DNA of 64,000 bases from Lepisosteus oculatus (Eukaryota; Chordata; Actinopteri; Semionotiformes; Lepisosteidae), in NCBI RefSeq assembly GCF_040954835.1, contig NC_090716.1:4079605-4143604 (forward strand). Reading direction: 5' to 3'. Shown here piece after piece: positions 1 to 13,100 of this stretch. Under the pieces are notes generated by a model. That model was not told where the DNA came from. It saw only the letters and a program-made list of their open reading frames with translations, and did not search any database. The position numbers were made by a program, and so were the translations under genes. Numbering within the stretch: position 1 is the first letter of the stretch; every line of letters begins with the position of its first letter.

Positions 1-3000
1 ACACTTACACTTACACTTCCCCTCAACAAGATAACTGCTTCCTGTCTTCTGACGTTTGACTGGGTCCACAGGATCAATAGCGCTTGTTATGGAGTCAGTA
101 CATCAGCTCCAGCTACAGGAGTTGGCAGGCTAGCAAGCTTGCTGCTGTTCTCTGACATTGTGCCTTATCAGCATCTAACTCGGGCCTTTTAAACTCCTCG
201 CTTGCTAAAGACTCATCAACAGCATCTTTCTTGTTCCATTTTAAACTCCTCCTCCTCGATCTCACCATTTGTAGCCTTTTGTTTCCTCAGTTCAAAAACA
301 GACGATGATGTTACATCAGTTCCAAGGTGCACTACAAGACATTTTCAGCCCGCAAACGAGAATCGTTAGAATTGTCCGATTAATCAAACATTTGTCCAAT
401 TAGAGAGTCTGTGGGCCCAGAGGGACTGACTCATCCGCCAGCAGCCTGTTAGAAACCCGACACTCCAATTTTTTCCGCTGGCTAAAATAAAAAATCCGCT
501 GGAAAAAAAGAGTCCTTTGGGAAGAAAAAAATAACACATCAAGCCTCATGCTGGCAAACTAATTTAATCCAGGCTTTGAGTTTAACACCTATATAAAATG
601 AATTAGATATGTTATATTTTTCATGCTAGGAAGTCACACTTCCTGAATGCAGCACAGCATTTCAATATAAATTTAAACTGCATCCTTTCAGGGAGACCCA
701 GTCAATTACTTCATAGGCAGCGAGTGTGATTAAGGCCAGGGACAATACCCATTATTCAGGTAATGCGAATGCAGTGTGAAGGAGACAAAGTGAAATGGTT
801 TTTCTTCCACAGATTTCACTGTCACGATAATGTCAGTCTTATTGTATAATTAAATTAGGTCATTCCTTAACAACGATTCAAAACACGTCGAGTTTCAGAA
901 GCCACTAAATATTGTATGTTAATCCTGGGAGTTTTCTGGGGAAGCTCAATCCTGTTCTGCTGATTTCTTTCACCACTACAAAATATAAAGGAGCCAAAAT
1001 AATTACACACAACAATGTCCTTGGGACGTCAAGAAACCAGATAGTAAATATTAAAGTCAACACTGGTTCTGCTCAGGAATGATGGCGTTCCTTACTGACA
1101 GTGACGAGTGGCAAGGTTGCACTAATTGGAGCACAAGCATGCACCCAGTGTTCGTTCCTGACTATTTCAGTGGGAGTAAGCTGTGCTCTAATGGATGAAA
1201 GAATTAACCTTACTCTTTTACTGTATGGTCACGGTACTTATTAATCACAGTACGGCAACACTGCCTTTAGAAACACTGCAGGCTGCTTGATTGCCATATT
1301 AGAACAGTTTCTTTTTGAGAAAAACATTCTGATCTGTTCATGGAACTTTGAAAGACAAGAGAGCTTGACTAAGAGGTTTATATTTTTAGAACTGTTCACT
1401 CTTCTGCAAACATTGTTTTCCCTGTTTTATTTACATGGGTGTGGAACACTTCAATACAATGGTGACAAATATCTAATAAACTCTGATTTAAGGCAGACGG
1501 CAAGTCACCAGATCACTGGTGACCACTTTCTCTACATTCCTGGGGAAATGTCTTTTGATTACATTGCGATTTGCATGTGCCTGAAAACCAGTCGAGTTTT
1601 AGCACACCAGAAATCTGTTTTCAGATCAGTTACAGCTACTCGAGCTGACTGAAATTAATATAGAATTAAATCAGAGATGACACACAGGACATCCAGCTGA
1701 AACTTGAATGAAGCATCTTCTCCAGTTCGTTACTATGAGCCCATCATTATTTGAAATATGGTTTCTGAACTGATAGCTTTGCTCATTACAGATTTGGTTG
1801 ACGTGTATAGATACTCCTGTTCCTTTCAAGAAGACTTGGGAGATACTTGAAATATTTTATTGCTGTTCCATATATCAAAATTTGCTCGTTACTTTGCCAG
1901 AGTGATTAAATTTTGTGCTAGATACAGTGTGTGTCCCACTGCCAATCATATATTCCTGTGAGGTGCACTTTAAGGAGATAGATAAAACAAAACATATTAA
2001 ACCAGACCGTTGAAAATTGAGCCAACAGAAATTTCAACAAAATGTAAGCTGTCTTTAATGTCATTACAGTGAAAAATCGTAGACTTGGCCTTGTCAGAAT
2101 TCAGCACACTGTGGTCACTATGGTGGTGACTTTCTGAAAGAAGATCAGTACAATTATTGCACTGACTGCATGTTAACTCTCAGCATTGTTTCGATAGATG
2201 AGCCAAGATAATTAGATGAATGCCTATGTCACCAGAGAGCCCGTGGACCTCATTTTAATTTTTAATTATCTGTAATCAAACACTGGAGTCCAATATGATG
2301 CAAGATACACTGAGAGGGCTCAGCAGAACACGCCCTAGAGACTGTGACGCAATCAGTAGTAGGCAGTCTTGACCACCAACATCAGATGCAGGACATCTGA
2401 GGTTAGAGGGGCAAAACATATGAGCTTTAGTCATAAACCAGGGATCTTTTATTCTGAAATGAGATCATGCTGTAGATTTTAAAGTACGTGATTTTATCGG
2501 GTGTCAGACACATCCAAAACTTTGGCTAAATCAAAAAAATCAGAACAGAGTGAGCTCAGAGAAATCCCTGTATTCCTGTTCATTTTTCATCCTCTCTTTA
2601 AAAGGGTCACAGAAAGAAATTCAAATCTTATGAAGAAATTATAGGTACATTGTCTTATAAAAGCAGGTACAGAGTAATTCCATACTGAAAGGAAAGGAAA
2701 GGAAACACTCTGATTTGGCTGTGGAGCCCTTTTCTAACCTCTAAATTCCAAGTGTTGACAAACATGATCTGAGTCCCTGGATTTTTTAAAACATTTTGAA
2801 AGAGAACCTAATGTCTACAAGACGGTTTCTTTGTTGTCACTGCTGAGATGCATGAGTCAGAAGCAGGGGTGTGAGGGATAGATCCTCATTCACTCTTCCC
2901 TTGTCCACATCGTCTCCTCAGCGAATAAAACCTTACTGATGCCACAGCTGAGCTATGAGGCGCTAGAACTATGCCAGTATTTCCTCTTACGTCTCAGTGC

Positions 3001-4714
3001 CAGCGAAAGGAATGTAATTAGCTCTCGAAACCCCCACAGTCTCTACCTCATGTGGAAGTGAGGGAAGGTAAGTACAGCACGAGCCCCGCCTTTGCTCCCA
3101 ACAAATCCAAGAGCGACACCGATCCCATTTTAAAAAGAATCGTTTAACTCCCAATGCCTCCCCGATTCCTCTCTCCCTCCCTCGCCCCTCCAGTTTGGTA
3201 GTATCTCTTTCCTCTCCTCTCCTGCGCCTGTCTTGGCTGTGAGAGAGCGGTGAATAATTCAGGAGACGGGATTGTTTCTGCTGGGGTTTAATGTTGTGGA
3301 GAGCTCTGCGCACTGAGGCGCTGGGGAGCAGAGTGAGCCCCACTGCCCTGTGGAGAGTGATAGAGACAGAGGCCAGATAATGTACAAAGAATGACACACA
3401 CTTCCGCGCCACCTTTCTGGTCTCGGTGCCCTCCCCCCTCAACGTGTTGCACCTTGACACCTCGCCCACACATGAAAGAGCCTGCAGGCCCAGACATACA
3501 GAAAACCAGCACAGCTGAGACTCATGGTCTGACACCCCACAGAATTCTGGCCTACGATGCTACTGCAGTGAGACTTAATGACGCCATTCTTATCCTTGAG
3601 AGTTATTCTGTTTGAAGCTCAGAATATCACACGCCCCGTGTTAGACGCAGGGGGGCTGTGCTGCTTTTTAAACCCGCTTTAATTAGCGCGCCTTGTGAAG
3701 GCACGAGGTAACTCACAGAACTACGGCTTACGTAAGACTGAAACAAACTGAGAGGCCATAAAAGAGATACTGCGAAGCACGTCACGCAGACTGGTGTAGA
3801 GAACTTTTCATTAATGTCCGAAAACAGCGTCTGTTGAAAGAAGGCAAGCGCGTGCGATGGCAGAGCACGTTGACTCTTAAGAAACATTTACTGACAAACT
3901 AAAGAGTCAAGCAGCCACAGTGAAATTGTGAAGGCGTGGGAATATCGGAAAGGAAACCACAGAATGGATGTGGTGTAGTCCCCCATCTCTGCAGGGATGT
4001 GCAGAATACACGCAAAGTAAAGTCAACAAGAGCTTCATAAGTATTAAAAGGCAGTGCTGGGATTAAGAGCTGGGATTTCAGAATGTTATTTACACACGTG
4101 AACAGGCTGACTTTTACAGTTTTTGTTTTTCTGTATGTGTGCAGGCTGGTCGGACGCTGTTATACGACGGCACGTGTAGGCTGACCTAATAACAACCTTG
4201 CGCAGGGAGCAGTGCTAGACGGGTGACAGGGAAGAGTGACTCGAGAGAGGTGGCTCTGTTAATGCCTTTTTGCACACTGCTCCCCCGCAGTATCGCCGGG
4301 CTGGATGGCCCCTGGAGATCAGAGCGCGGAGACCAGCTCTTCCTCAGGACTCTCTCCCTGTCACTCCGGCTCTCCGGCGGAAGGGAAGAGTGCCGTGCAG
4401 CTGGGGCTCAGGAGCAGACTCGCGCCTCGGCACCGAAGCCTCATTAGGGATTTCGCTGGCTGGTAACAGTGAGTCGCTGTGGCAGGATGACATTCTTTCT
4501 CCCGCCACACGGTGCTAACAGTAACCTTTTCAGCCTCCTGAGGGAGATTCTCAAGAAGAGTGAAAATTAATTGTGGCGGCAGGAAGCATTTGAGACAAAA
4601 AAAGAAGCCTGTCATTTCGAACACTGAGTTTAACACAAAACATTTTCCAAAACTTGGTGAGTGAAATAGAATGTAAGTGCTAATGAGCATTTGGGCCGTC
4701 TAGCCAACTGGGTA
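1..4714. other. no gene recognised
   Basis: AT-rich single-copy sequence. It opens with three ACACTT hexamers. A short region (about 2660-2745) resembles the dispersed fragment at 57125-57215. A 182-codon open frame on the minus strand (3535-2987) shows no domain and no codon signature. Confidence 0.6.
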
Positions 4715-4890
4715 GTACTTAGCTAATTCATGCAAAGATTTCACCCAGCTGTTTCTTGACAGAAACCAGGGTATCGGCTTCACCGACATAGCAGTGCAAC
4801 TTGTTCCATGCTTCCACTGGCTAAAGAAGTGCCTCCTGTTCTAGTTTTTAAAAGCAGTTCCATGCAATTAAGAGCTTTCCCTTTCCCAGG
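4715..4890 (-). mobile_element. CR1/L2-like LINE 3' fragment
   Basis: The + strand reads AACTTGTTCCATGCTTCCAC and then AAGAAGTGCCTCCTGTTCTA, a motif set shared with 17510-17770 and, in reverse, with 47060-47290. This is a diverged family of LINE 3' ends common in fish. Family name is by recollection. Confidence 0.45.
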
Positions 4891-6189
4891 AACGAAAGGG
4901 TGACCACGTGGTGGCAGCAGTAGGATTCTCCCATGAGTTACTGGAACGATCTTCACAGGCATCACGGGGAAAGGTGAAGCCTGCTGGCTCCCAGCTGGGA
5001 AAGTCTGATCTAAATGGAGAGCAGAGGGGAACTGTTAGAAAACCAGCCTTGCTCTTTTATCACTCCTGCTGGTCAACAGCAGAGTTCCCCCGATGTACTG
5101 TACTGTAGAACTGCTCAGGCAGTCAGTGTGATCACTGTCAGTGGAGGAAGACCAACGATGGTCGGTCTGTAATTAATCGTCACAATGCTGAGCTCTAATT
5201 TCAGATGCATGGCTATCACCGCAGTGATAAATGTTACACTGTCAGGAGCAGTTTTAAACGCTCGAGATTTTTATTCATTAATTAAATTAATCTGCCTCTT
5301 GTCCCCTGACGGCCCATGTTAGAAATCATCACCTTTTTCAATTTCCCTCCCACGTGATGCTCAGTAGAGATGAAGTGCATTTACACATCTCAGATTGACA
5401 ACGTTCAATTGACTGGAAAAGGAAAATGTAGGGCTCTCGTTCCCAGGTGAAAAACAAGTCCAGCTCCAGCTGAAGCTTCATTTGCATGCTCATTCTGTTC
5501 GTAGAGCTACCCACTCCAGCAGACCACACCTGTAAAAGTCAGAACAGTAATTATCAAAGCACGATTCTCCAGCACACTGGGCCAGCTTTCAGCAGAGCCG
5601 GCGATGTAGTTATCTTCATTAACTCAGTGTTTTTAATCACAGAACAGGCACTTTTGTCATGGGTTTTTTTTTCTGTCCCCAGAGGCACAGATGAGCCAGC
5701 CATATGGTGTGAGCATCAGAGCTGTAGGTAGGAAGATGTAACAGGATTTAACAATTCGCTCTCTCTCAGTCTAGCAGCAAAGTAATTTATTTGTCACACC
5801 GAATTTCCTTTCGTGTGATACTTGTCAGCACCCAGAACGATCAAATCAGGCCAGATTTGTAGCTGCTTTCTTGGAAACACAGGGCAGGCATGTGTCCTTT
5901 GTACATTTTTTCATTTTGCTGTGGCATCTCAAAGGCACTGTCTAGGTAGGACCTGGCTACAAGCTCTCATTTGATTCACTGCCCAGTTCATGATTCATTC
6001 AGAATTGCATGTTATAAAAGACCTTCAACATGTTGCATTGCCCAGAAGCAATTGGGACTCCCAATTCCATAACAGATCAGTTCCAGATTTTACAAGCTGC
6101 AGTGTCTTGCCTGTGTGCTATCATCAAACTAGAAAGAGTTATGGGGTCACAGTGATATAGCAGAACATAGTACAATTTAACATATTAAA
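4891..6189. other. no gene recognised
   Basis: Single-copy looking sequence with only short open frames. No repeat or RNA gene seen. Confidence 0.55.
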
Positions 6190-6385
6190 TTCAATGACAC
6201 TCTTTCCAAAGCAACTCACATTTGTAGAGTAGTGCATTTTACAGAAGCAATCTGAGTGAAGTGCTTTGCTGAAGGGTACAGCAGTAGGGTCCCAAATGGG
6301 TTTTGCACCCACAATCTACCACATATGAGCCTAGAGACCCTCACCACTCCTCTACACTGCTGCCTGAGCAGTGCTCCTTCATTAG
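6190..6385 (+). mobile_element. SINE-like dispersed repeat fragment
   Basis: TTCCAAAGCAACTCACATTT, GCTGAAGGGTACAGCAGTAG and a final ACCACTCCTCTACACTGCTG are characteristic of a widespread fish repeat. A shorter relative is at 22010-22085. Confidence 0.5.
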
Positions 6386-7530
6386 TGGTGTTTCTGAGAG
6401 AGCCTGCAGTTCTCAACTCCTGAAGGTTATCAAGCTGCTGTGCAACAGGAATCTTGCTTCTCACATGCCTAGAGTGCTGACAGGAGAAAAGAATAGTGAG
6501 GCTTGGAGCATGGCTCATTAAAAGCGCCGTTAGAATTTACAAAGTGGGGTGATTCTGTAGCTCTTTCTAGCCCACTGATATGCAAGACACTGCAACTTGT
6601 AAAATCTAAAATGGATAGGGTTGACCAATCCTGTCTTGTCTACACCCTGTCTCTTAAGCTAAAAAGGAGAGTCTGGGGAGCACCGTGCACAGTCAGAGGA
6701 TTCACCTTAGTGACCAAAAATAATTACAGTCGGAATTCTTCAAAACCTATTCCATCAGTTCAGTGGTGAGGAGGGGACTTGTCAGTCTATTAATTCAAGC
6801 GTGTCTCCTTGCTGTATCTGTGCGATCATGAAAAATCTCTCTTCGAGAGAAACACCTTTATTTAGGAGAAATATTCTACCCCTACTCTCCTTTCAAACCG
6901 TGGTTTTTTACTGTTTTCTAGATCTTCTGTTTCTGTTAATGCTCCACCACAATGCTTCCGTGTGAAAAAAACCCTCTGGAAGACGTGATGATGCACCTCA
7001 GACGAGCACGCCTGGGTTAGCAATGATGCCAGACGTCACCGGCTCCTAACAGGATGTGTGCTAGCTATCGATTCCACGGCTAGCCTCCCCCTGCACTCAG
7101 CCTCTCTCAGAGCTGTGTTTTCCTGTGCTTGCAGTTATTAAACTGTAGAATAATAATCAGACATATATTAGCTAATGAGAGCACCACTGTGATAGAGCGA
7201 TGCTCATTACGTGACCGCCGAGTTTTTAACTTAGCAAGGGCATTTTTTTTGTCCCCCATGAAATTCATTTGGATTCATTAAAGGAGTGTAAAACACGTCC
7301 GTTGCTATAGGAACATCAGAAGTCTCACTTTTCAGAAGAAGCATTTTTGTGTATTTAAAAGAAGGCAGCGGTCTTTAATTAAGTGCACCACTAGTCTTCT
7401 GTTTCAAATCTTAATCGGGATCCAAATTGTATTGGATGACGGGGTTCATGATGTTTTGTGCTTGACCATGGAGGTTTGTTTTCTTTCCTTGCTTCACGCA
7501 GACAACGTTACATTTTATGGATGAAATGAA
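6386..7530. other. no gene recognised
   Basis: AT-rich sequence with no exon, RNA gene or repeat that I can name. Confidence 0.5.
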
Positions 7531-7534
7531 GGGG

Positions 7535-7870
7535 CCGGCCCGGCAGCGCAGGGGTCAACATTGCTGGCTCACAGTGCTGGGGCCCTGGGTTCAATTCCTG
7601 GGGTGCTGTCTGTGTGGAGTTTGCATGTTCTCCTGTGGTCATGTTGGTTTCCTCTGGGTGCTCCGGTTCTCTCTCAGAGACATACTGTGGTCATACTGGT
7701 AGGATAATTGGCTTCTGGCAAAACTGGCCCTGGGGCGTCTGTGAGTGTCTGCCCTGCGGTGGACTAGTATCCTGTCCAGGGTGCACCCTGCCTTGTGCCC
7801 ATTGCTTTGCTGGGATAGGCTCCTCTTTGATCCTGAACTGGAATAATGGATAAATAATGGATGAAAAAGA
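7535..7870 (+). mobile_element. tRNA-like-headed dispersed repeat, near full length
   Basis: The head has a B-box-like GGTTCAATTCC, followed by GTGTGGAGTTTGCATGTTCT, GGGTGCTCCGGTTCTCTC, CCTGTCCAGGGTGCACCCTG and GGGATAGGCTCC, ending in AATGGATAAATAATGGATG. This is one of the commonest fish interspersed repeats. It is the reference copy for fragments at 24690, 31198, 37680, 39705, 53225 and 58605. Confidence 0.75.
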
Positions 7871-9909
7871 ATGTGATGCTTTAAATCTTGTTCCAAATGT
7901 GCGGTCGCAATTTGGTATGGACCTGTAATAGAACGTGTGTAACTGCTGTGCCTGCTTTATTGCTGAAGGGTTGTCTGCGGTGTGAAACATTCCTCGCTTC
8001 CACCGCCAATACCGCATGGTCCCTGGCTGGGGGGCTTAAATGATGTTCATCTTCCCAGCTCTGTCCTTTAATGACAAGAAACAGGGTTTCTGAGGCGCAG
8101 CAGCTCAACAGCACGAAAGCCGAGGTGAATTGCTAAGCAACAGCAGAGAGGCAGAGAGCGCTGTACTGTCGGGGTCCCGCCAGTAATGAGGTCACGCGTT
8201 TCATCTCCGCATCCATCAGACCGCTCGAGAGCGGCTCCGCCAGGGGAATAAAGAGCCCGAAACCCCCGTTTTCCGAGGGGTCATTTTAATGAGACCGCGG
8301 CCCAACCTCAAAAGAAAACCGTTCCCGTATACTGCAATTTATTTATTTATTTTACGGCATGAAATCGGGGAACAGGGCTGCGAAACCTCAATCAATACAT
8401 CCTCGATCGAGGCAAACTTTGATCTGTGATCTGACATTTTCTGGCGTCCATACCGGCTCCCAGATCAACAGACCTCCGGTGGCCTGTGTGACAGTTCAGT
8501 GCAAAATAGCGAAGACGTGTCTCGTTTTGGTCTCTTCAAGTGTTTTTTTTTTCAGAAAGTCTGTATTACTCACTTAAAAAAAAAAAACTGGGTCACTTTC
8601 TCGGTTGATTGTCATTTTGCATTATTTTAGCGGATTATATTGTCCGGCCGTATATCTGAAGGGTTGCTTTTCCTGGATGAGGATGTGACGGTTTAAACCC
8701 TTTCATGATCTGCCAGGAAAAGACTGTACAGTACATCCCCCGCAATGGTTCCGTGCTATTTACATGTTAATAGAGCCGATGGTTTCGCGTTTAATTTATG
8801 CAGTATGCATCTATAACAAATTAAGAGACTTACGTAAAGTATTTTCGTTTGTAGACTATGCATTTTGTAGCATTCTTACCCACCAATCCGCTAGCTTTGA
8901 AAGTATTTTTATGTCTTGCAAAATGCATTCTATACATACACATACAGTATGTCTACGCCCATACACACAGTATGACCCCCCCCGAGGAATAACAGTCGAG
9001 GCAGTGCTTGCACAGAGAGCCTGTGGACTGCCCCTCTCTGGCTTGAAAATGGTGACCCAGCAGGGGGCAGGCAGTGCTTCAGCGCGGCCTACTTTGTAGA
9101 CGAGCTCTGCCAGCAAGATTCAGTGACAATGGCAGAGGTGCACAATGACGCAGCCAGCAGAGGTTCAGCTGATGTTTTAAAGAAAAAGAGGAGAAGGAGA
9201 AGCTCACATTCTCCTTTCAAAAAAGAAATAGAACCATACATGATACAGATGTGACACTGTTCCCAGTGAGAGCTGAGCTCTAAGATCCTGATGTCACGGG
9301 TTCCAACCTGGGACAGGTCATGACCCAGAGTGAGACCAGGATTCCTCAAGTGATGTATCTAAATGTCCCGGCATTGTACCGTGGAATGGGGTTGGTCTGC
9401 TAGGTTTCTCCCGGATTCACATGTGACTTTGTACACCTGACAGCAAATCGAGACATAAAGACACAATTGGCAATTTCAAATTCCAATGGAAAATAATAAA
9501 TCGGAACGACCAGCTGTAACTACAGTACATTCATGCTTGCAAACCTCAGCTCAATCATTCCCACAGGAAACTGTCAAATGGTTTTTCAGAAATACTGTAT
9601 ATCCTAGACATCTCCAACCCTGTTTTCTTTTGTTGGAAAGGATGATCAAAATGAATTGCGTTAGCCTTTTTTAAAACTTAATCCTACATTCGAGGAGAAA
9701 GGAGTGTTGCAGGATTATCCTCAGCAAGGAGCCCGAACAACACCTCTGTCACGAGTCTGTGTCACAGTGCTCCCTCATCCGTAACTGGGAGACAGTGAAG
9801 CTGTCACAGAAGCCTCACAGACAGGGAAAGAAAGAGAGAGAGAAATTGCATGCCTGCCCTGGTTGCTGTACCAACATCAGGTCTAATAGGACCCGTGTAA
9901 AGGCTAAAT
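7871..9909. other. no gene recognised
   Basis: About 2 kb. The stretch 8150-8330 is moderately CpG-rich. The CTCF core at 9057 and a B-box-like GGGTTCCAACC near 9298 are the only signals noted. Confidence 0.5.
9057..9070 (+). promoter_or_regulatory. CTCF core match
   Basis: CCAGCAGGGGGCAG matches all 14 positions of CCASYAGRKGGCRS. It is not in a repeat that I recognise. Confidence 0.5.
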
Positions 9910-10185
9910 GGTAAAGATAAGATAAGATCACTTTATTGGCCATATACAATTTCTTGTATTAGGAATTTGTCTTTTCACATACCCCAGCTTGCTCTCCATG
10001 AGACACACAGACAGGGAGAGAAGCTGGGGGTCAGAGTGCAGGGTCAGCCATTTATACAGCGCCCCTGGAGCAGTTAGGGCTAAGGGCCTTTGCTCAGGGA
10101 GAGTAGGATTCCTCTGGCGGTCGAGGGATACAGACCGACAACCTTCCAGCCACAGGTGCAGAGCCACCCCTCCGCCCCAGATATT
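9910..10185 (+). mobile_element. dispersed repeat (second fish family)
   Basis: Begins AAGATAAGATAAGATCACTT, then CAATTTCTTGTATTAGGAAT, CCAGCTTGCTCTCCATGAGA, ATTTATACAGCGCCCCTGGA and ends CAGAGCCACCCCTCCGCCC. A truncated copy of its first half is at 39582-39700. Confidence 0.65.
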
Positions 10186-13100
10186 AGATATTAGTTTCCC
10201 TTTGGCTTTGCATGGTCTGTGCATGCCCAGATGGAACAAGAACGAGCAACTGGGTGGAGACTGAGCTGCTCTGATATCAGGGGAGGAAGCACATGCCTGA
10301 CATGAAGCTGTAGCCTGACAACACCATGGAGTCCAGAGACTTAGAAGGAGACATAATAATCTATTTGCCCTTCTGTCTCTCCATCCACCACGAGCAGAGG
10401 TGTGTTTGCAAAACCTCAGCCCAATCCTGTCTGATTGCCAATCGTGTCCGATTATCACTGGCTCTGCCCGTGACCCATCTGATTCACCCCACTGCACAAC
10501 TGTGCCAAACCCCGGCTCCTGAATCCCATCGGGTATTTTAAGGCGCTGCAGTGGACTGGATAGACAGGATAGACCCTGACAGGCCCAGGAGCCGTGCGCA
10601 GCACAGCCTGGGGGGGCGTCCTACCGCCGACCACAAAAAACACAAGCAAACGCCTCAGAAATGAGTGCACTGCACAGCCAATCTGCTGTGGGTTCACACG
10701 CCTGGATTTACGAGTGAGTGAGCGTGCACCGCAGTCCAGAAACAAGGCAAGCGGTACAGCCTGGGTCTGGAATGCGCTCTGCAATCTGGAGATGTGCCCC
10801 CAGTAACAGCAGGCTACACGCGCTGGGAGGACTGAGCCAGGCGATCGCACTTGAGCCGGATGGTGATAATGGGAGCCCTAATGAAGATGCTGCTCCTTCA
10901 CCGGCTAACAGATTGCAAAGCAGCGGCGTCCATAGGCACCCCCAGGGGGTGGCTTACTGTAGGAAAGGGGAGCGAGTTTACAGACTGACGTGTGTGTGTG
11001 TCTGTGTGTGTGTGTGGTGTATGGAGGGGGGGTGCTGCATGCTGCTGTAAAACAGAAATGTATCTGGGGGCCAAGGAGGGGGGGCAGTTGGTAGGGGGTA
11101 ATGCTTTGTCTTGGGAATTGATTCTTGTAGGATGAAACATGAAACACGCTGTGCTTTCTTTTCCGGTATCGATTCCCACAGCCCTGCCAGACAGCAGCAC
11201 AAGGTACAGGTCCTGCGCTGGCACCGAGTTTAATTCCAGCAGGGCAAAGTGAGATTGAACCCCGCTGACCTCCTTTCGCGAGGCACCGAGCCAAGACCGT
11301 CACCGTGACTTTGCTCGGATGCGCACCTTCGTGCCGTCTGCCCTGAGTGCGCCGCGGTGTATTCTGCTGAACAGAACGGACGCGCTTGTCACCTGACGTC
11401 GAATGCATCGTTGCAAAATAAATTCACGTCATTGCAAAATACACTCACGTTTTACTTGGACACAGAAATTTGTGCTGCGTTTATCAAAACTGGACAGAGC
11501 CGATAGATAAAGGGAAAAAGAACGTGCTCTGAATATAAAAAGAGCAGTATTTGTTGGCAACAAACCCACGATTCCCTTGGAATAGATTAAAAGCGATGCT
11601 CTGTTTTGTTGTTCCTTTCAATTTCCTTGCTCTTGCTCAGGAATGACTGTCCAACTGATACTGGCGCTGCAAGTAGAACAGTTCTGATTTCTTAATATTT
11701 GAATATTATTTCTATGGATATGAATGCCCTTCAGTTTCCACAACTCAGAAATGCGCAGTGCATAATTAGAAACAAAAATGTGAGAAATATCTTGAGTGTG
11801 ATACCCAAGCCTCTGGCTGGTTTCCAGCGCTTGGTTTACATCCTCCTGAAACTCGCTCACAGGAGAAGCTTGCTTGATCCGAGGATTCCTCGATGCCCAC
11901 GAGTGACACATTGTCGCTGCTAATGAAAGCTGGGAAGAGCACCAGGGTCTGTACGTGCTCTTATCAGCTTATCTCTCAAACGCGTTTTATTTCCACCGCC
12001 TGTCGGCAGAACATGTAAGGAACTCTGTTTAGTTTTCTGAAAGCTTGAAGTTGTCAGTTTGTTAGAATAAACAGTTTTCTATTCAGAAGTGGAAGACGAA
12101 TCTGGTTATTAGTTTCATGCCTCACAGACTGGCATTCCTAAAATTAGCTGTGGTATTTTCAGTTTTGTACAGTACGCTAATCCTGCCCACCTGCCAGTAA
12201 CTGTCTGATCCGTGCAGGGATTTTAATTGCTAAATTCAATTTTGAACCTAATTGGAAGACAAAAGTCACATTAAAAATGCATCAGTGGATTAAATGAGAT
12301 GAGAAGGCTCGACAGATTGACTTTTCATTGGACGGGCTCTGAGCTCAGAACGCAAAAAAAGCACCCAGGCTGGAAAACAAAAATATCTTCCAAGGTATGA
12401 AATCTCTTCCTTGACGTGTTCAATTTCCAAATGGAAATGTGTTTTATAATGGCGTTAACGTGGAAAATTGAAGTGGATTAGCAAATAAATTCAATTGTTT
12501 TTTAAAACCATATTATGAATCAGACAAGAGGCCTTCTTATTAAAATCGCCCGTCCTTGTGTTTATTAACACTGTCATCTTCTATCACAGAGCAGAGTCCC
12601 ACGTTCTCTTGAATGCACGTGCCCAGCCACCATCAGCTTATCATGGCAGAGTGAAACATTATCATTATCCATATAGTAAGGACGGGAATCCATCGTTTTA
12701 CTCAGGGGAGTCCACATGGAACTGCATCTTTCCACACCAGCAACAGTTTAGCACCATTTTAGAAACAGTGGCATGGAAGGCACCATGTGCACTGGAATTG
12801 ACCAGGCTCTTTCACAAATGCAGTACAGTGGATGTTCAGGCACACTGACAGCAAAGCCCCAGCAGAAAGCATTAACACTCACCTAGGTCTTCAACACTCT
12901 TCAGGCCTTGCATTATTGCCTGGAACCAGACCTCTTCCTCCTGCAGCGCAGACCTCCGATCAATTCTCGATGAGCGCAGCAAACTCTAGTTTTATGATTT
13001 TCCTTGCAGGCTGCCATCCGAGGTTTGGCGTGCATACAGGAGAAAAAAAAGGCAACCCAGAATTAATTTAAATATGAGCTATAAAATAGGTGATCGTTTT

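Noticed and set aside
2987-3535. 182-codon minus frame
   Set aside because: No domain, no splice context and no recognisable homology; compatible with chance.
9928-10497. 189-codon minus frame
   Set aside because: More than half lies in a dispersed repeat and no domain is visible.
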